Shown here: in pieces, positions 51,195 through 59,652 of the stretch
How the letters are laid out: each line of letters opens with the position of its first letter
Numbering within the stretch: position 1 is the first letter of the stretch
Assembly (NCBI GenBank): GCA_946478525.1
Contig: CAMLCH010000007.1
Coordinates: 23,781-87,780 of the forward strand
DNA: 64,000 bases
From: Snodgrassella alvi_G
Lineage (GTDB): Bacteria > Pseudomonadota > Gammaproteobacteria > Burkholderiales > Neisseriaceae
Reading direction: 5' to 3'
The notes under the pieces: model-generated
The model's database searches: none
What the model was told of the DNA's origin: nothing
Seen by the model: the letters and a program-made list of their open reading frames with translations, nothing else
Program-made: the position numbers and the translations under genes

Positions 51195-51479
51195 ATGCAA
51201 CAAGAAGCGTTAGGTATGATTGAGACAAAAGGTTTAGTGGCTGCAATTGAAGCCGCTGATACCATGGTCAAATCTGCCAATGTCACTTTAGTAGGTTATG
51301 AAAAAATTGGTTCAGGACTGGTTACCGTAATGGTACGTGGCGATGTGGGTGCAGTTAAAGCCGCCACCGATGCAGGTTCAGCAGCAGCAACCAAAGTCGG
51401 TGAACTGGTATCTATCCATGTTATTCCACGTCCTCATACCGAAGTGGAAAAAATATTACCAACCACCTTAGTGAAATGA
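51195..51479 (+). CDS. pduA: BMC hexameric shell protein, PduA-like (copy 2)
   Basis: Same 94-residue product as the gene at 38110, including the GSG pore turn and the VIPRPHTEVEKILP tail. AAGGAG precedes the ATG. Having two identical genes in separate operons would raise dosage of the main facet protein or let shell and enzymes be produced at different ratios. First gene of a three-gene shell-only operon. Confidence 0.96.
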   Translation: MQQEALGMIETKGLVAAIEAADTMVKSANVTLVGYEKIGSGLVTVMVRGDVGAVKAATDAGSAAATKVGELVSIHVIPRPHTEVEKILPTTLVK

Positions 51480-51500
51480 TAATTGGAGAGGAGGGCTGAG

Positions 51501-52292
51501 ATGAGTCAGAATCTAGTAGAACAAATTGTATCAGAGGTGATAAGGAAACAAACTTCCTCATCATTAGAAACATCCCAGGTCGCCTCTTCAAATCTAAGCG
51601 GATGCGGTTTAACAGAATATGTAGGCACAGCGACAGGACATACCATTGGTTTAGTCATAGCGAATGTAGATAATCAACTACATGAGTTAATGGGCATAGA
51701 TAAAAAATACCGTTCAATCGGTATTCTTGGCGCCAGAACAGGTGCAGGTCCACAAATATTTGCCGCAGATGAGGCAGTAAAAGCCACCAATAGTGAAATC
51801 TTAAAAGTAGAGCTAGCACGCGATACAGAAGGCGGTGGCGGTCACGGTAGCTTGGTACTGTTTGGCGCAGAAGATGTATCAGATGCACGTCGTGCAGTAG
51901 AAGTATCGCTAAATGAAGTAGAACGAACCATGGGTGATGTGTATGGTTCTCCAGCCGGACATTTGGAGTTTCAATACACCGCTCGCGCAAGCTATGCATT
52001 AAATAAAGCCTTTGGTGCGCCAATAGGTAAATCATTCGGGATGACAGTAGGTTGTCCGGCAGCGATAGGAGTCGTGATAGCGGATGTGGCGGCGAAATCG
52101 GCGGTGGTAGAAGGAATAGGCTATTCAAGCCCAGCGAGTGGAACCAGTTACAGTAATGAGGTGATATTCACATTCTCAGGTGATTCAGGAGCAGTTCGTC
52201 AGGCGGTGATAGCAGCACGAGAAATGGGTCTGAACTTATTATCGACACTTGATCCGAGTACCTTAAAATCAACCACCACTCCTTATATTTAA
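51501..52292 (+). CDS. pduB: BMC trimeric shell protein, PduB-like (copy 2)
   Basis: 263-residue tandem-BMC protein differing from copy 1 only near the C-terminus: Met in REMGLNLL and Thr in DPSTLKS. The N-terminal helix NLVEQIVSEVI, the Ser-rich linker, and both BMC domains are the same. It follows the pduA-like gene at the same distance, with the same GGAGGG before its ATG, and precedes the PduK-like gene by 12 bases. Confidence 0.95.
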   Translation: MSQNLVEQIVSEVIRKQTSSSLETSQVASSNLSGCGLTEYVGTATGHTIGLVIANVDNQLHELMGIDKKYRSIGILGARTGAGPQIFAADEAVKATNSEILKVELARDTEGGGGHGSLVLFGAEDVSDARRAVEVSLNEVERTMGDVYGSPAGHLEFQYTARASYALNKAFGAPIGKSFGMTVGCPAAIGVVIADVAAKSAVVEGIGYSSPASGTSYSNEVIFTFSGDSGAVRQAVIAAREMGLNLLSTLDPSTLKSTTTPYI

Positions 52293-52304
52293 TTAGGTCT
52301 GATT

Positions 52305-52829
52305 ATGATAAAACAAAGCATCGGGTTAATTGAAACTGTTGGCTTAAGTGCAGCTATTGCTGCCGCAGATACAGCAGTGAAATCAGCTAATGTCACCTTA
52401 ATTGGCTATGAGTTAACAAAAGGTGGTGGCATGGTTGTAGTGAAAATTTTAGGTGAAGTGGGCGCTGTTAATGCTGCTATTGCCGCTGCCAGTATTGCTG
52501 CCACTAAAGTAGGTAAAGTTTATGCTACCAAAGTGATTGCACGAGTGGCAGAAGGAATTGATCTCATTGTGAATTCACAAGATACCAAAATCCAAAAACA
52601 AGAGCCAGAAGCAATTAAGACTGAAACAGCTAGTCCTGAAACAGTTAAGGTTGATAAATTAGAATCTATCGAGGTTATTGTTACTACTGAAGAAAAAGAA
52701 GTTAAACCAATTCCAGACAATACGGTGATTCAGACGCAAATACCATTAACAAAAGCGGAAGAGAGTAAGAAAATAGTTAGTAAAAACGTCAAAGAAAAAC
52801 CTAAATCACCACCTAAAGGAAAAAAATAA
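52305..52829 (+). CDS. BMC shell protein with basic C-terminal extension (PduK-like)
   Basis: A 174-residue protein with one N-terminal BMC-H domain (residues 1-90: IGLIETVGLSAAIAAADTAVKSANVTLIGYE, then GGGMVVVKILGEVGAVNAAI) and a hydrophilic tail of about 80 residues rich in Lys, Glu, Val and Pro that ends KEKPKSPPKGKK. The pore turn is TKGGGM instead of KIGSGL, so pore chemistry should differ from the PduA-like copies. Tail length suggests PduK or EutK, but no zinc- or nucleic-acid-binding domain is evident; the basic end might bind nucleic acid or another shell or cytoskeletal partner. Last gene of the locus. Confidence 0.88.
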   Translation: MIKQSIGLIETVGLSAAIAAADTAVKSANVTLIGYELTKGGGMVVVKILGEVGAVNAAIAAASIAATKVGKVYATKVIARVAEGIDLIVNSQDTKIQKQEPEAIKTETASPETVKVDKLESIEVIVTTEEKEVKPIPDNTVIQTQIPLTKAEESKKIVSKNVKEKPKSPPKGKK

Positions 52830-53479
52830 ATATTTTTTCAAAATAAATTGTTTACTGAATTGGCGAGCGTGCTCGGATTTGATCTATTATATTGCAAATG
52901 TATGTATTTCAATGAAGAGTGGCGCTCATCTGTTTTTTATAAGACAACATAATAAATAGACAGATTAAATTCCAACAAATTTTTATCACAAATTGTAACA
53001 ACTGAATAAGCGTATGCGGTTTTTTTGATGTACATCAATATGTAATGTAATTTTTTTTAAAACAAAATTTTTTCGCAGTGTGGATATCTTGTTTTAATAA
53101 ATCTTAATACCGAATATAAAAAAATCTGTATTGATACGTAATACTGAAAATAACTCAACAAATGTATTAACCCTATATTTTACTATTATAAAAATACATG
53201 TTTAAATTGATTAACTATAGGTAACCATAAATAGCATCCAATTACTATCTATGGCAAAAACATCGTTAATTTACTCGTCTAAGGTTTAATCTGAAAGCTA
53301 TCTTCCTTAAAGCAAAAAAACTGATGGTATTGTGTTAATACGATAACGCAATATTATTTAAAGTTATTACTATTTTAAATGGTTAGCGATAGCCCTTTTC
53401 CCTGTTCTTTGTAACTTAAGCCTGTCATAATATCAATGCACACATTTTTTATTGATGTTATCCATATTTCAACCTGAAT
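52830..53479. other. ORF-free gap between the BMC locus and mltA
   Basis: 650 AT-rich bases without a gene. It holds the FNR box listed below and a small CGAGCGTGCTCG hairpin at about 52863 that could help end the shell operon. Room exists for a small RNA. Confidence 0.5.
53025..53038. promoter_or_regulatory. Perfect FNR-type box
   Basis: TTGATGTACATCAA is a complete 14-bp palindrome and matches the FNR/ANR consensus TTGAT-N4-ATCAA at all ten defined positions. The nearest gene in either sense is more than 190 bases away (mltA starts 440 bases downstream), so its target is unclear. Confidence 0.6.
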
Positions 53480-54787
53480 ATGTTACTCATGAATCATTAC
53501 CAGATACGTTATTACCTGCTTTTATGTAGTGCTCTGTTGTTGGCTGCATGTAATTTATTACATAAAAAAACACCGACTCCCGATACCATTGTTTTACCAA
53601 CTGGACAAGCGCACCCAGTTAATTATGTCTTTACTCCTCAAAAAGCTGGGGTCAGCTATCGAGTAGTATCTTATGATGGGTTGCCGCAATGGTCGCAGCA
53701 GTCTTTCGAGCATAGCCTAGAAGCATTTAAAATCAGCTGTATCAAATTGCAAGCCCAGCCCACTTGGCAGGTAGTCTGTCGGCAGGCACAACATATCAGC
53801 ACAAATAAACATCAGGCCAAAAAATTCTTTGAGCAATACTTTACCCCATGGCAAGTTAGCCAAAATGGTCAACTGGCCGGTACCGTAACCGGATACTATG
53901 AGCCAATGTTGCTGGGCGATACCAAACAGACTGCTCAGGCACGTTTTCCCATATATGGTCTCCCCTCAGATTTTATTGTTGTACCGTTATCTACAGTAAT
54001 GCGGCAGGGAAATGTGCGTATTCGGCTTACGGGAAAAAATAGTGGTGCGATAGCCGAAGATGGTACCTATATCGCCAATCTGGCTTCCTTTCCCATTAAT
54101 GAAAAAAGCAAAGCCTTGAAAGGAAGAATTGCGGGTAATCAGTTTGTTCCATATTACACACGTGCCCAGATTAATGCCGGAGCACTTAATAACAAAGCAC
54201 CTGTGTTGGGTTATGCTAATGATCCGGTCGAACTTTTCTTCTTACATATACAGGGATCCGGGCAATTAAAAACGCCTGATGGTCATGTGTTGCGATTGGG
54301 ATTTGCCAATAAAAACGACTATCCTTACGTGTCTATAGGAAAGTATATGGCCAGTAAGGGTTATTTGCCATTAGCACAGACCTCCATGCAGGGGATTAAA
54401 GCTTGGCTACAACAACATCCGCAGCAACTGGCTGAAGTGTTGGGTCAAAATCCAAGTTACGTGTTTTTTAGCAGCTCAGTAGAACCCAGCAGCGGGCCAA
54501 TTGGGGCGCTAGGGGTGCCACTCACCAGTGGTTATTCTGCTGCAGTCGATAATCATTTTGTCAGCTTGGGCGCGCCATTATTTTTAGCGACCACGCACCC
54601 GACCACTGGCTACGGTTTAAATCGTCTGATAATGGCACAAGACACAGGTAGTGCTATCAATGGTGCTGTAAGAGTAGATTATTTCTGGGGATACGGGGAT
54701 GAGGCCGGAGCGTTAGCTGGAAAAATGAAATTTCCGGGCTATGTATGGCAATTGCTACCTAATGGTATGTTACCTCAGGTAAAATAA
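53480..54787 (+). CDS. mltA: Membrane-bound lytic murein transglycosylase A
   Basis: Outer-membrane lipoprotein that cleaves peptidoglycan glycan strands to 1,6-anhydromuropeptides. The 435-residue protein has a signal peptide with lipobox LLAAC (Cys about 27), the MltA domain with VTGYYEPMLLGD, and the C-terminal 3D domain with SSSVEPSSGPIGALGVPLTSGYS and MAQDTGSAINGAVRVDYFWGYGDEA, including the catalytic-acid aspartate of the DTGSAI motif. ATG at 53480 or 53489 are both possible. Monocistronic. Confidence 0.95.
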   Translation: MLLMNHYQIRYYLLLCSALLLAACNLLHKKTPTPDTIVLPTGQAHPVNYVFTPQKAGVSYRVVSYDGLPQWSQQSFEHSLEAFKISCIKLQAQPTWQVVCRQAQHISTNKHQAKKFFEQYFTPWQVSQNGQLAGTVTGYYEPMLLGDTKQTAQARFPIYGLPSDFIVVPLSTVMRQGNVRIRLTGKNSGAIAEDGTYIANLASFPINEKSKALKGRIAGNQFVPYYTRAQINAGALNNKAPVLGYANDPVELFFLHIQGSGQLKTPDGHVLRLGFANKNDYPYVSIGKYMASKGYLPLAQTSMQGIKAWLQQHPQQLAEVLGQNPSYVFFSSSVEPSSGPIGALGVPLTSGYSAAVDNHFVSLGAPLFLATTHPTTGYGLNRLIMAQDTGSAINGAVRVDYFWGYGDEAGALAGKMKFPGYVWQLLPNGMLPQVK

Positions 54788-54923
54788 ATTCTAGCTAATA
54801 AGCGCAAGCTCATGTAAAATATATACTCTGTTAATAATTGTAAGTAAAATATTACTGTAAATGAAAATTATGCATTTAATAATGCGCTTATATGCCAATA
54901 AAGTAATTAAAAGGGCGTAAATT

Positions 54924-56402
54924 ATGGATCCAATTTTGGTTTTGCCCGTTTTAATAGCTCTAGTAGTTTTATTGTTTGTCATAAAAAAACGACAAAAAGC
55001 AGGTGGGCGCCCTCAATCTCGGAAAAAAAATTCTTCGTCAAAAGCGAGTAGTAAAACTAAGGCTAAGAAGAGTAGTACAACTGCACGTAAAAAAACAAAT
55101 TCTTCTGCTGAGAAAAGTGCAATAGTCCGAGCTGGTGATAAAACCGAACAGCAAAAAGCCACTCCCAAACAGGATTGGGAGTGGAATACCTCAAATACTG
55201 ATAATACAACTGTTTCTGTTGCAACAGTAGATCATCTGACCGAATATAAAGTTTATAAGCAGTTTGGATATTTCCAAAAAGCTGCAGAATCTCTGTCCAC
55301 TTATCTGGAGCAAAACGCTGGCAAACAAAGCGGTGCTATGATCAGTACACTGGTAACAGAGCTAATCAGTCTGGGGCTACAGGCTAAAAATCCAGACATG
55401 GTTAGTGAGGTTATTGATCAATATCGTGCTCATCTTGATCGGGAGACTCTGGAAAATCTGATACGTCAGGGCTTGGCTTTAGATGAAAATCATCTGGGTT
55501 TACGTGTTTTAGCAGAAGACTTATTACATTGGGATGTTAAAGATACCGATAAAGAAGCTGGGGTTGATCATGACCTTAAATCAGAAACGCAAACTCCTGA
55601 GGAGGTGGCAGCAGACGATCATTATGTCGATGATCTGGCACTTGAACCACTGGTACAAGGCTATATAGGTAATTTTAGAATTCGTGAGGATGAGCAAGAA
55701 GTATTACTAAGCTTTTCCAAACCAGTAAACAGCTACGCTTTATTAAAAGAACAACTGCCTTATGATGCCGCGATCAGATGTCTGAATAAGGCCATTCAGA
55801 CATCGAAAAAGCCTGCCGGATTGATCATCGACGCATTGGCTTTGGATTATCGCCACAACAGTATTAATATATTTGCCCAGCATTTATGGAATCTTTATTA
55901 TACTTTGGGCAAGTATGGTAATAAAGTAAAAGAGCGTATGCTTGGTTGGGGGTATAGCTTAGGACAACACCCAATGTTTGAGCAGCTTGAAACCAAACCT
56001 GGCGAGACAGTACTTAGAGATATCGGGATTACCCATGGCTATTTGCCTATGAGTAGCAGTGCACTTAAAGCCAAGCGTTTACCGCTGGTTGAAAATACCA
56101 ATGCAAATAATGAGGCGGAAGAAACACCGGGAGATCGTGTATTGCATGATGTGAAATCCTTACTAACTTATGGTCAGTTTGATGAAGCAATGGAATTGCT
56201 TGAAAAATCAATATTACTTTACCCTCAGGAGTCACAACTCTATATTACATTATTTGACTTATACGAGCGTGCTGAAGAATGGAATCGATTAGAAAAAATG
56301 TTACAGATAATCCGCTCCCAAATTCACACTCCTCCTGAAGAAGTTGTATTGGCAATGAGTCAATTACTGAAACGTATAAACCATGGTGGTGTACATAGTT
56401 AA
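54924..56402 (+). CDS. Membrane-anchored TPR-like protein (FimV-like features)
   Basis: A 492-residue protein with one N-terminal membrane segment (residues 4-20), then a Lys/Ser/Thr-rich, probably disordered linker to about residue 75, then helical repeat regions: VYKQFGYFQKAAESLSTYLEQN (about 110-135) and LLTYGQFDEAMELLEKSILLYPQESQLYITLFDLYERAEEW near the C-terminus, both TPR-like. The layout recalls FimV/TspA-type polar hub proteins, though no LysM domain is present. First gene of a five-gene operon with a receiver-like protein, a GTPase and two roadblock proteins; its stop overlaps the next start. Confidence 0.7.
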   Translation: MDPILVLPVLIALVVLLFVIKKRQKAGGRPQSRKKNSSSKASSKTKAKKSSTTARKKTNSSAEKSAIVRAGDKTEQQKATPKQDWEWNTSNTDNTTVSVATVDHLTEYKVYKQFGYFQKAAESLSTYLEQNAGKQSGAMISTLVTELISLGLQAKNPDMVSEVIDQYRAHLDRETLENLIRQGLALDENHLGLRVLAEDLLHWDVKDTDKEAGVDHDLKSETQTPEEVAADDHYVDDLALEPLVQGYIGNFRIREDEQEVLLSFSKPVNSYALLKEQLPYDAAIRCLNKAIQTSKKPAGLIIDALALDYRHNSINIFAQHLWNLYYTLGKYGNKVKERMLGWGYSLGQHPMFEQLETKPGETVLRDIGITHGYLPMSSSALKAKRLPLVENTNANNEAEETPGDRVLHDVKSLLTYGQFDEAMELLEKSILLYPQESQLYITLFDLYERAEEWNRLEKMLQIIRSQIHTPPEEVVLAMSQLLKRINHGGVHS

Positions 56403-57550
56403 TGATGAACAATTCAATACCCAAAGTAAAAACTGCCCATGTTTTGCTCGTCAATGTGGATGATCGTCATGCAGCCATGTTGCGCATGGCCTTTAAGATG
56501 TACAATAGCGTGAATTACCACTTGATACAACCTGAAGAAGATATTCAGCCTGAATTGGTGCTGGTGGATGGGGATGCAGAAGATGGGAATGCTATGTGGC
56601 AAAAAACAAAAGATACCTATCCAAATGCGGTTGTGATATTTTTTGCTCATCAAGCTCCCTCAATAACGGCTCCGTTTTTACGTAAACCTATTAAATTTGA
56701 AACTTTATTTCAAAATCTGCGTAATTTAAAACAAGGTAATGGTATCTGGCTGGCTGACGAGAAAGCTGATGATCAGTCTGGAGTAACAGAATCGAATAAA
56801 CCAGACAGTAATGATGCGCAAAAAGAATCAAATAATTCTGGCCATTCAGTCACTATCGAACGATTTTATCTTAAGCATACTTTATTGGGCTTGGTACGAA
56901 CTCTGTCACAACAAAAAGATGATACAGCTATCTTGCATGAGGGTAAGCCTATATTAATCGTATTTCCCGAGATTGCTAAAGTTTTATTGGTAGTTGAAAG
57001 TGACGCATTACAAAAGTTATGCCGGCTTGATAATGTCGAGTGGCAAACTCGTGTCGTACCATCTACTACATCAGCTCAGCTACATGCCAAAGCTAAACTG
57101 AAGCTACAATCTTTTATCTGGCAGCTATCTATTTGGACTTCTCGAAATCGTCTGATTGACCCAATTTCAGCAAATACCATTGTTAGATTAAAGGCATGGC
57201 CAAATTTAACCCGTTTAGCTTACTTACCTGAAGCTATCCGTTTATCTGCTTTTCTGGCTCGGAGCCCTGTAGCTCTAAATATGCTTTATAAATTGTTACC
57301 AGTATCATTAGATGATGTTGTAAATTATATTGCTGCTACCTATTCAATAGGTGCACTCGAAATTGAACAACCGCTGACTCATTCAGCAATACAACAAGAG
57401 CAAGAAATAATTCTGACCAAAGAAGTCTCACCTTCAGCTTCGTCTACAGTTGAGAATGATGAAACGGCAGAGGATACTGAAAACATTGTACGCGAGCCGA
57501 AGGGTTTACTGGCACGTTTGATGGGCCGCTTGCGTAGCAAAAATACCTAA
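56402..57550 (+). CDS. Receiver-like protein of the GTPase/roadblock operon
   Basis: A 382-residue protein without a confident family name. Residues 12-115 look like a degenerate response-regulator receiver: HVLLVNVDDRHAAMLRMAFKM, ELVLVDGDAEDG at the phospho-acceptor strand, FFAHQAPS and the conserved-Lys region FLRKPIKFETLF. The centre is acidic and unstructured (about 120-160); the C-terminal part (170-330) is a globular domain with IWTSRNRLIDP and LTRLAYLPEAIRLSAFLAR. It is one base into the preceding stop and 12 bases before the GTPase gene. Possibly an effector or scaffold for the GTPase. Confidence 0.7.
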   Translation: MMNNSIPKVKTAHVLLVNVDDRHAAMLRMAFKMYNSVNYHLIQPEEDIQPELVLVDGDAEDGNAMWQKTKDTYPNAVVIFFAHQAPSITAPFLRKPIKFETLFQNLRNLKQGNGIWLADEKADDQSGVTESNKPDSNDAQKESNNSGHSVTIERFYLKHTLLGLVRTLSQQKDDTAILHEGKPILIVFPEIAKVLLVVESDALQKLCRLDNVEWQTRVVPSTTSAQLHAKAKLKLQSFIWQLSIWTSRNRLIDPISANTIVRLKAWPNLTRLAYLPEAIRLSAFLARSPVALNMLYKLLPVSLDDVVNYIAATYSIGALEIEQPLTHSAIQQEQEIILTKEVSPSASSTVENDETAEDTENIVREPKGLLARLMGRLRSKNT

Positions 57551-57562
57551 GCAGGAGCAATC

Positions 57563-58099
57563 ATGGTTGAAAATAAAATTATATTTACCGGCCCGGTAGG
57601 GGTTGGGAAAACAACTGCTATCGCTGCGTTATCGGATGATCCACCGATACAAACTGATGCTAATGCATCAGATATGACACAGGATCGAAAAGGTTATACC
57701 ACAGTTGCAATGGACTATGGTGTAATCAGACTGGATAGCAATACCAAGGTACATTTATATGGTACGCCAGGTCAGGAACGTTTTGATTTTATGTGGAGTA
57801 TTTTAAGTAGAGGTAGTATGGGATTGATTCTGCTTCTCGATAATACTCGACCGAATCCACTGAAGGATTTGAAATTTTTTATTACTTCTTTTCATGATTT
57901 ACTTGATGATGCTCCTGTAGTAGTAGGGGTGACTAAAATGGATTTAAATTCACAGCCAGGTGTCGAAGTATACCAACAATATTTGGCGCAACATAATATG
58001 AATGTCCCAGTATTTGAAATCGATGCTCGTAATGAGGACGATGTAAAACAATTGGTTACTGCAATGTTGTACTCCATTGATCCGGGGTTGGAAGGATAA
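57563..58099 (+). CDS. Small Ras-like GTPase (MglA/COG2229-like)
   Basis: A 178-residue single-domain GTPase. P-loop GPVGVGKTT (residues 10-18), switch II region YGTPGQERFDFMW (66-78, the DxxGQ motif shifted to GTPGQ), and the guanine-specificity motif TKMD (124-127) are all in place; a GTxG-like RPNPLKDL stretch follows switch II. The family is close to bacterial Ras-like proteins that work with roadblock/LC7 partners in cell polarity and motility, as MglA does with MglB in Myxococcus. Roadblock genes follow directly, so a GTPase/regulator pair is likely. Cytosolic. Confidence 0.9.
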   Translation: MVENKIIFTGPVGVGKTTAIAALSDDPPIQTDANASDMTQDRKGYTTVAMDYGVIRLDSNTKVHLYGTPGQERFDFMWSILSRGSMGLILLLDNTRPNPLKDLKFFITSFHDLLDDAPVVVGVTKMDLNSQPGVEVYQQYLAQHNMNVPVFEIDARNEDDVKQLVTAMLYSIDPGLEG

Positions 58100-58105
58100 G
58101 ATAAG

Positions 58106-58765
58106 ATGGATTCTACATTACAGTTACATAATGATTTATACCCCAAAGTTATGCCTGCCGGGGCATTCTATGCTGTTTCCAGTAATAGTCCCAGTGCCAG
58201 TCGTAAATTACTGGCTAATATCTTGCGGGCAGATGTTAAAGCCAAATTAACTGAAGAACGTTTGAGAGAATGGGCAGAAACTGATGACACGCATACTGCT
58301 TTAAGTCTATTGTACCGATTACAACGTCTGGAATTTCTTTACGGAGAAGCCATACCCAGCTCACAGATAGTTGAAGTTACTTCTGATGTTTTTGAAGATA
58401 TACTTGGACAATTATCTGATAGCCACAGAGCTTTACTGGTAGATCAGAATGGTTTTTATTTTGCCAATGTTGGTTTTAATCATGAAACTGCTGAAGAAGT
58501 GGCTAATCTAGCCAGTGAAGCGATAAGATTATCAGAAAAAAATAATCTTCTGATTAAAAATAATCTCAATATTTATAATACTGCTGTTGGTATTTGTGAT
58601 CCTGCTGGCCAAAGTGAGTTGACCTTTTTCCCCCTTTATATCGGCAAAAACAAAAATATTTTGGTAACTGCTGGTCAACCACTACTCAATAGTGAAGCTT
58701 TTGTCACTCTGGTACGCGGACTCTATTTGTTGGATGCTGAAGACGTTCAATCAACAAAAGAATAA
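58106..58765 (+). CDS. Divergent roadblock-like protein of the GTPase operon
   Basis: A 219-residue protein, six bases after the GTPase gene. The C-terminal 120 residues read like a roadblock/LC7 fold (SDSHRALLVDQNGFYFANVGFNHETAEEVANLASEAIRL, then KNKNILVTAGQPLLNSEAFVTLVRGLYLL), with an N-terminal helical region (KLLANILRADVKAKLTEERLREWAE). Identification is by pattern and neighbourhood rather than strong motif. It could act as a regulator of the GTPase or dimerise with the shorter roadblock protein encoded next. Confidence 0.65.
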   Translation: MDSTLQLHNDLYPKVMPAGAFYAVSSNSPSASRKLLANILRADVKAKLTEERLREWAETDDTHTALSLLYRLQRLEFLYGEAIPSSQIVEVTSDVFEDILGQLSDSHRALLVDQNGFYFANVGFNHETAEEVANLASEAIRLSEKNNLLIKNNLNIYNTAVGICDPAGQSELTFFPLYIGKNKNILVTAGQPLLNSEAFVTLVRGLYLLDAEDVQSTKE

Positions 58766-58786
58766 CATCGTTAGGAAGATATCAAG

Positions 58787-59152
58787 ATGCAAGAAAAATT
58801 ACTGGTTTCGGTATTAAGTGATTTGAATGACTCTTCGGCTGATATTACTGCGTCTGCTGTAATTTCTACCGATGGTTTGCCGGTTGCAACCTTGTTACCG
58901 AAAGGTGTTGATCCAGATCGAGTCGGCGCTATGGCTGCTGCTTTGCTGGCTTTAGGTAACCGCACTTCTCGTGAATTACAATGTGATGATCTGGAACAAG
59001 TTATGGTTAAAGGTAAACATGGTTATGTTTTACTGATACAAGCTGGCGAGACTAATGTTTTAGCTGTAACCGCCAACGAAAGTGCTACATTAGGTCTGAT
59101 TTTACTTGATGCCAGAAGAGCTGCACGTAGTATTGTTGATATATTGCATTAA
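58787..59152 (+). CDS. Roadblock/LC7 domain protein (MglB-like)
   Basis: A 121-residue single-domain roadblock/LC7 protein. Features: SADITASAVISTDGLPVATLLPKGVDPDRVGAMAAALLALGNRTSRELQ in the first half, then QVMVKGKHGYVLLIQAG and NVLAVTANESATLGLILLDARRAARSIVDIL. Such proteins are dimeric partners and often GTPase-activating factors for MglA-type GTPases. Last gene of the operon; an A/T-flanked hairpin follows. Confidence 0.92.
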   Translation: MQEKLLVSVLSDLNDSSADITASAVISTDGLPVATLLPKGVDPDRVGAMAAALLALGNRTSRELQCDDLEQVMVKGKHGYVLLIQAGETNVLAVTANESATLGLILLDARRAARSIVDILH

Positions 59153-59166
59153 TATAGATTTAAAAT

Positions 59167-59198
59167 AAACCCTGCATATTATTAAATATGCAGGGTTT
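59167..59198. terminator. Terminator hairpin after the roadblock operon
   Basis: AAACCCTGCATAT (59167-59179) pairs perfectly with ATATGCAGGGTTT (59186-59198) around a six-base loop; the arm ends in TTT. It lies 15 bases after the roadblock gene's stop. Confidence 0.8.
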
Positions 59199-59652
59199 AC
59201 TTCATCAATAATTGCTTATATTATTCAAATTGGTCTTTATAATTAAATTTGTGATGCTGAACTTTACGGTGAATTGAAAGTTATAAAAATTAATTTATAT
59301 CATTAAAACAAAGTTTTTTAGCAAATTTGTTATGATTTGAACAGATGGTTACTTAGAATATGAAAAATCTTTTTTGTTGTTAATTAATTGTATTTTAATA
59401 ATTTTATTTGGATATTATTATTATAATTTCGATTGCTATACTGATTTTTGTTCAATTTCAATGGTGTCTTGTTGAAATATATCAACGACAATAAGAGAAG
59501 AAATATATTCCTATGAAACGTTTTCGCATAAGTTAATATAATGTATTCATTGTGTAATATATGATGTGAATAATAAAATTGTCTGTATTAAAGTTTAAGT
59601 GTTTAGTATTATGCATAATAATACATGTTTATCACTTTCAAACATTCTTTCA
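59199..59652. other. AT-rich region before ybeY
   Basis: About 450 very AT-rich bases with no ORF and no clear motif. The ybeY promoter should lie here. Confidence 0.35.

Larger units (their letters stand above)
51183..52292 (+). repeat. Near-identical pduA-pduB duplication, copy 2
   Basis: Direct repeat of 38098-39207. Beyond 52292 the two copies diverge at once: copy 1 continues into the aldehyde dehydrogenase, copy 2 into a third shell gene. Confidence 0.92.
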
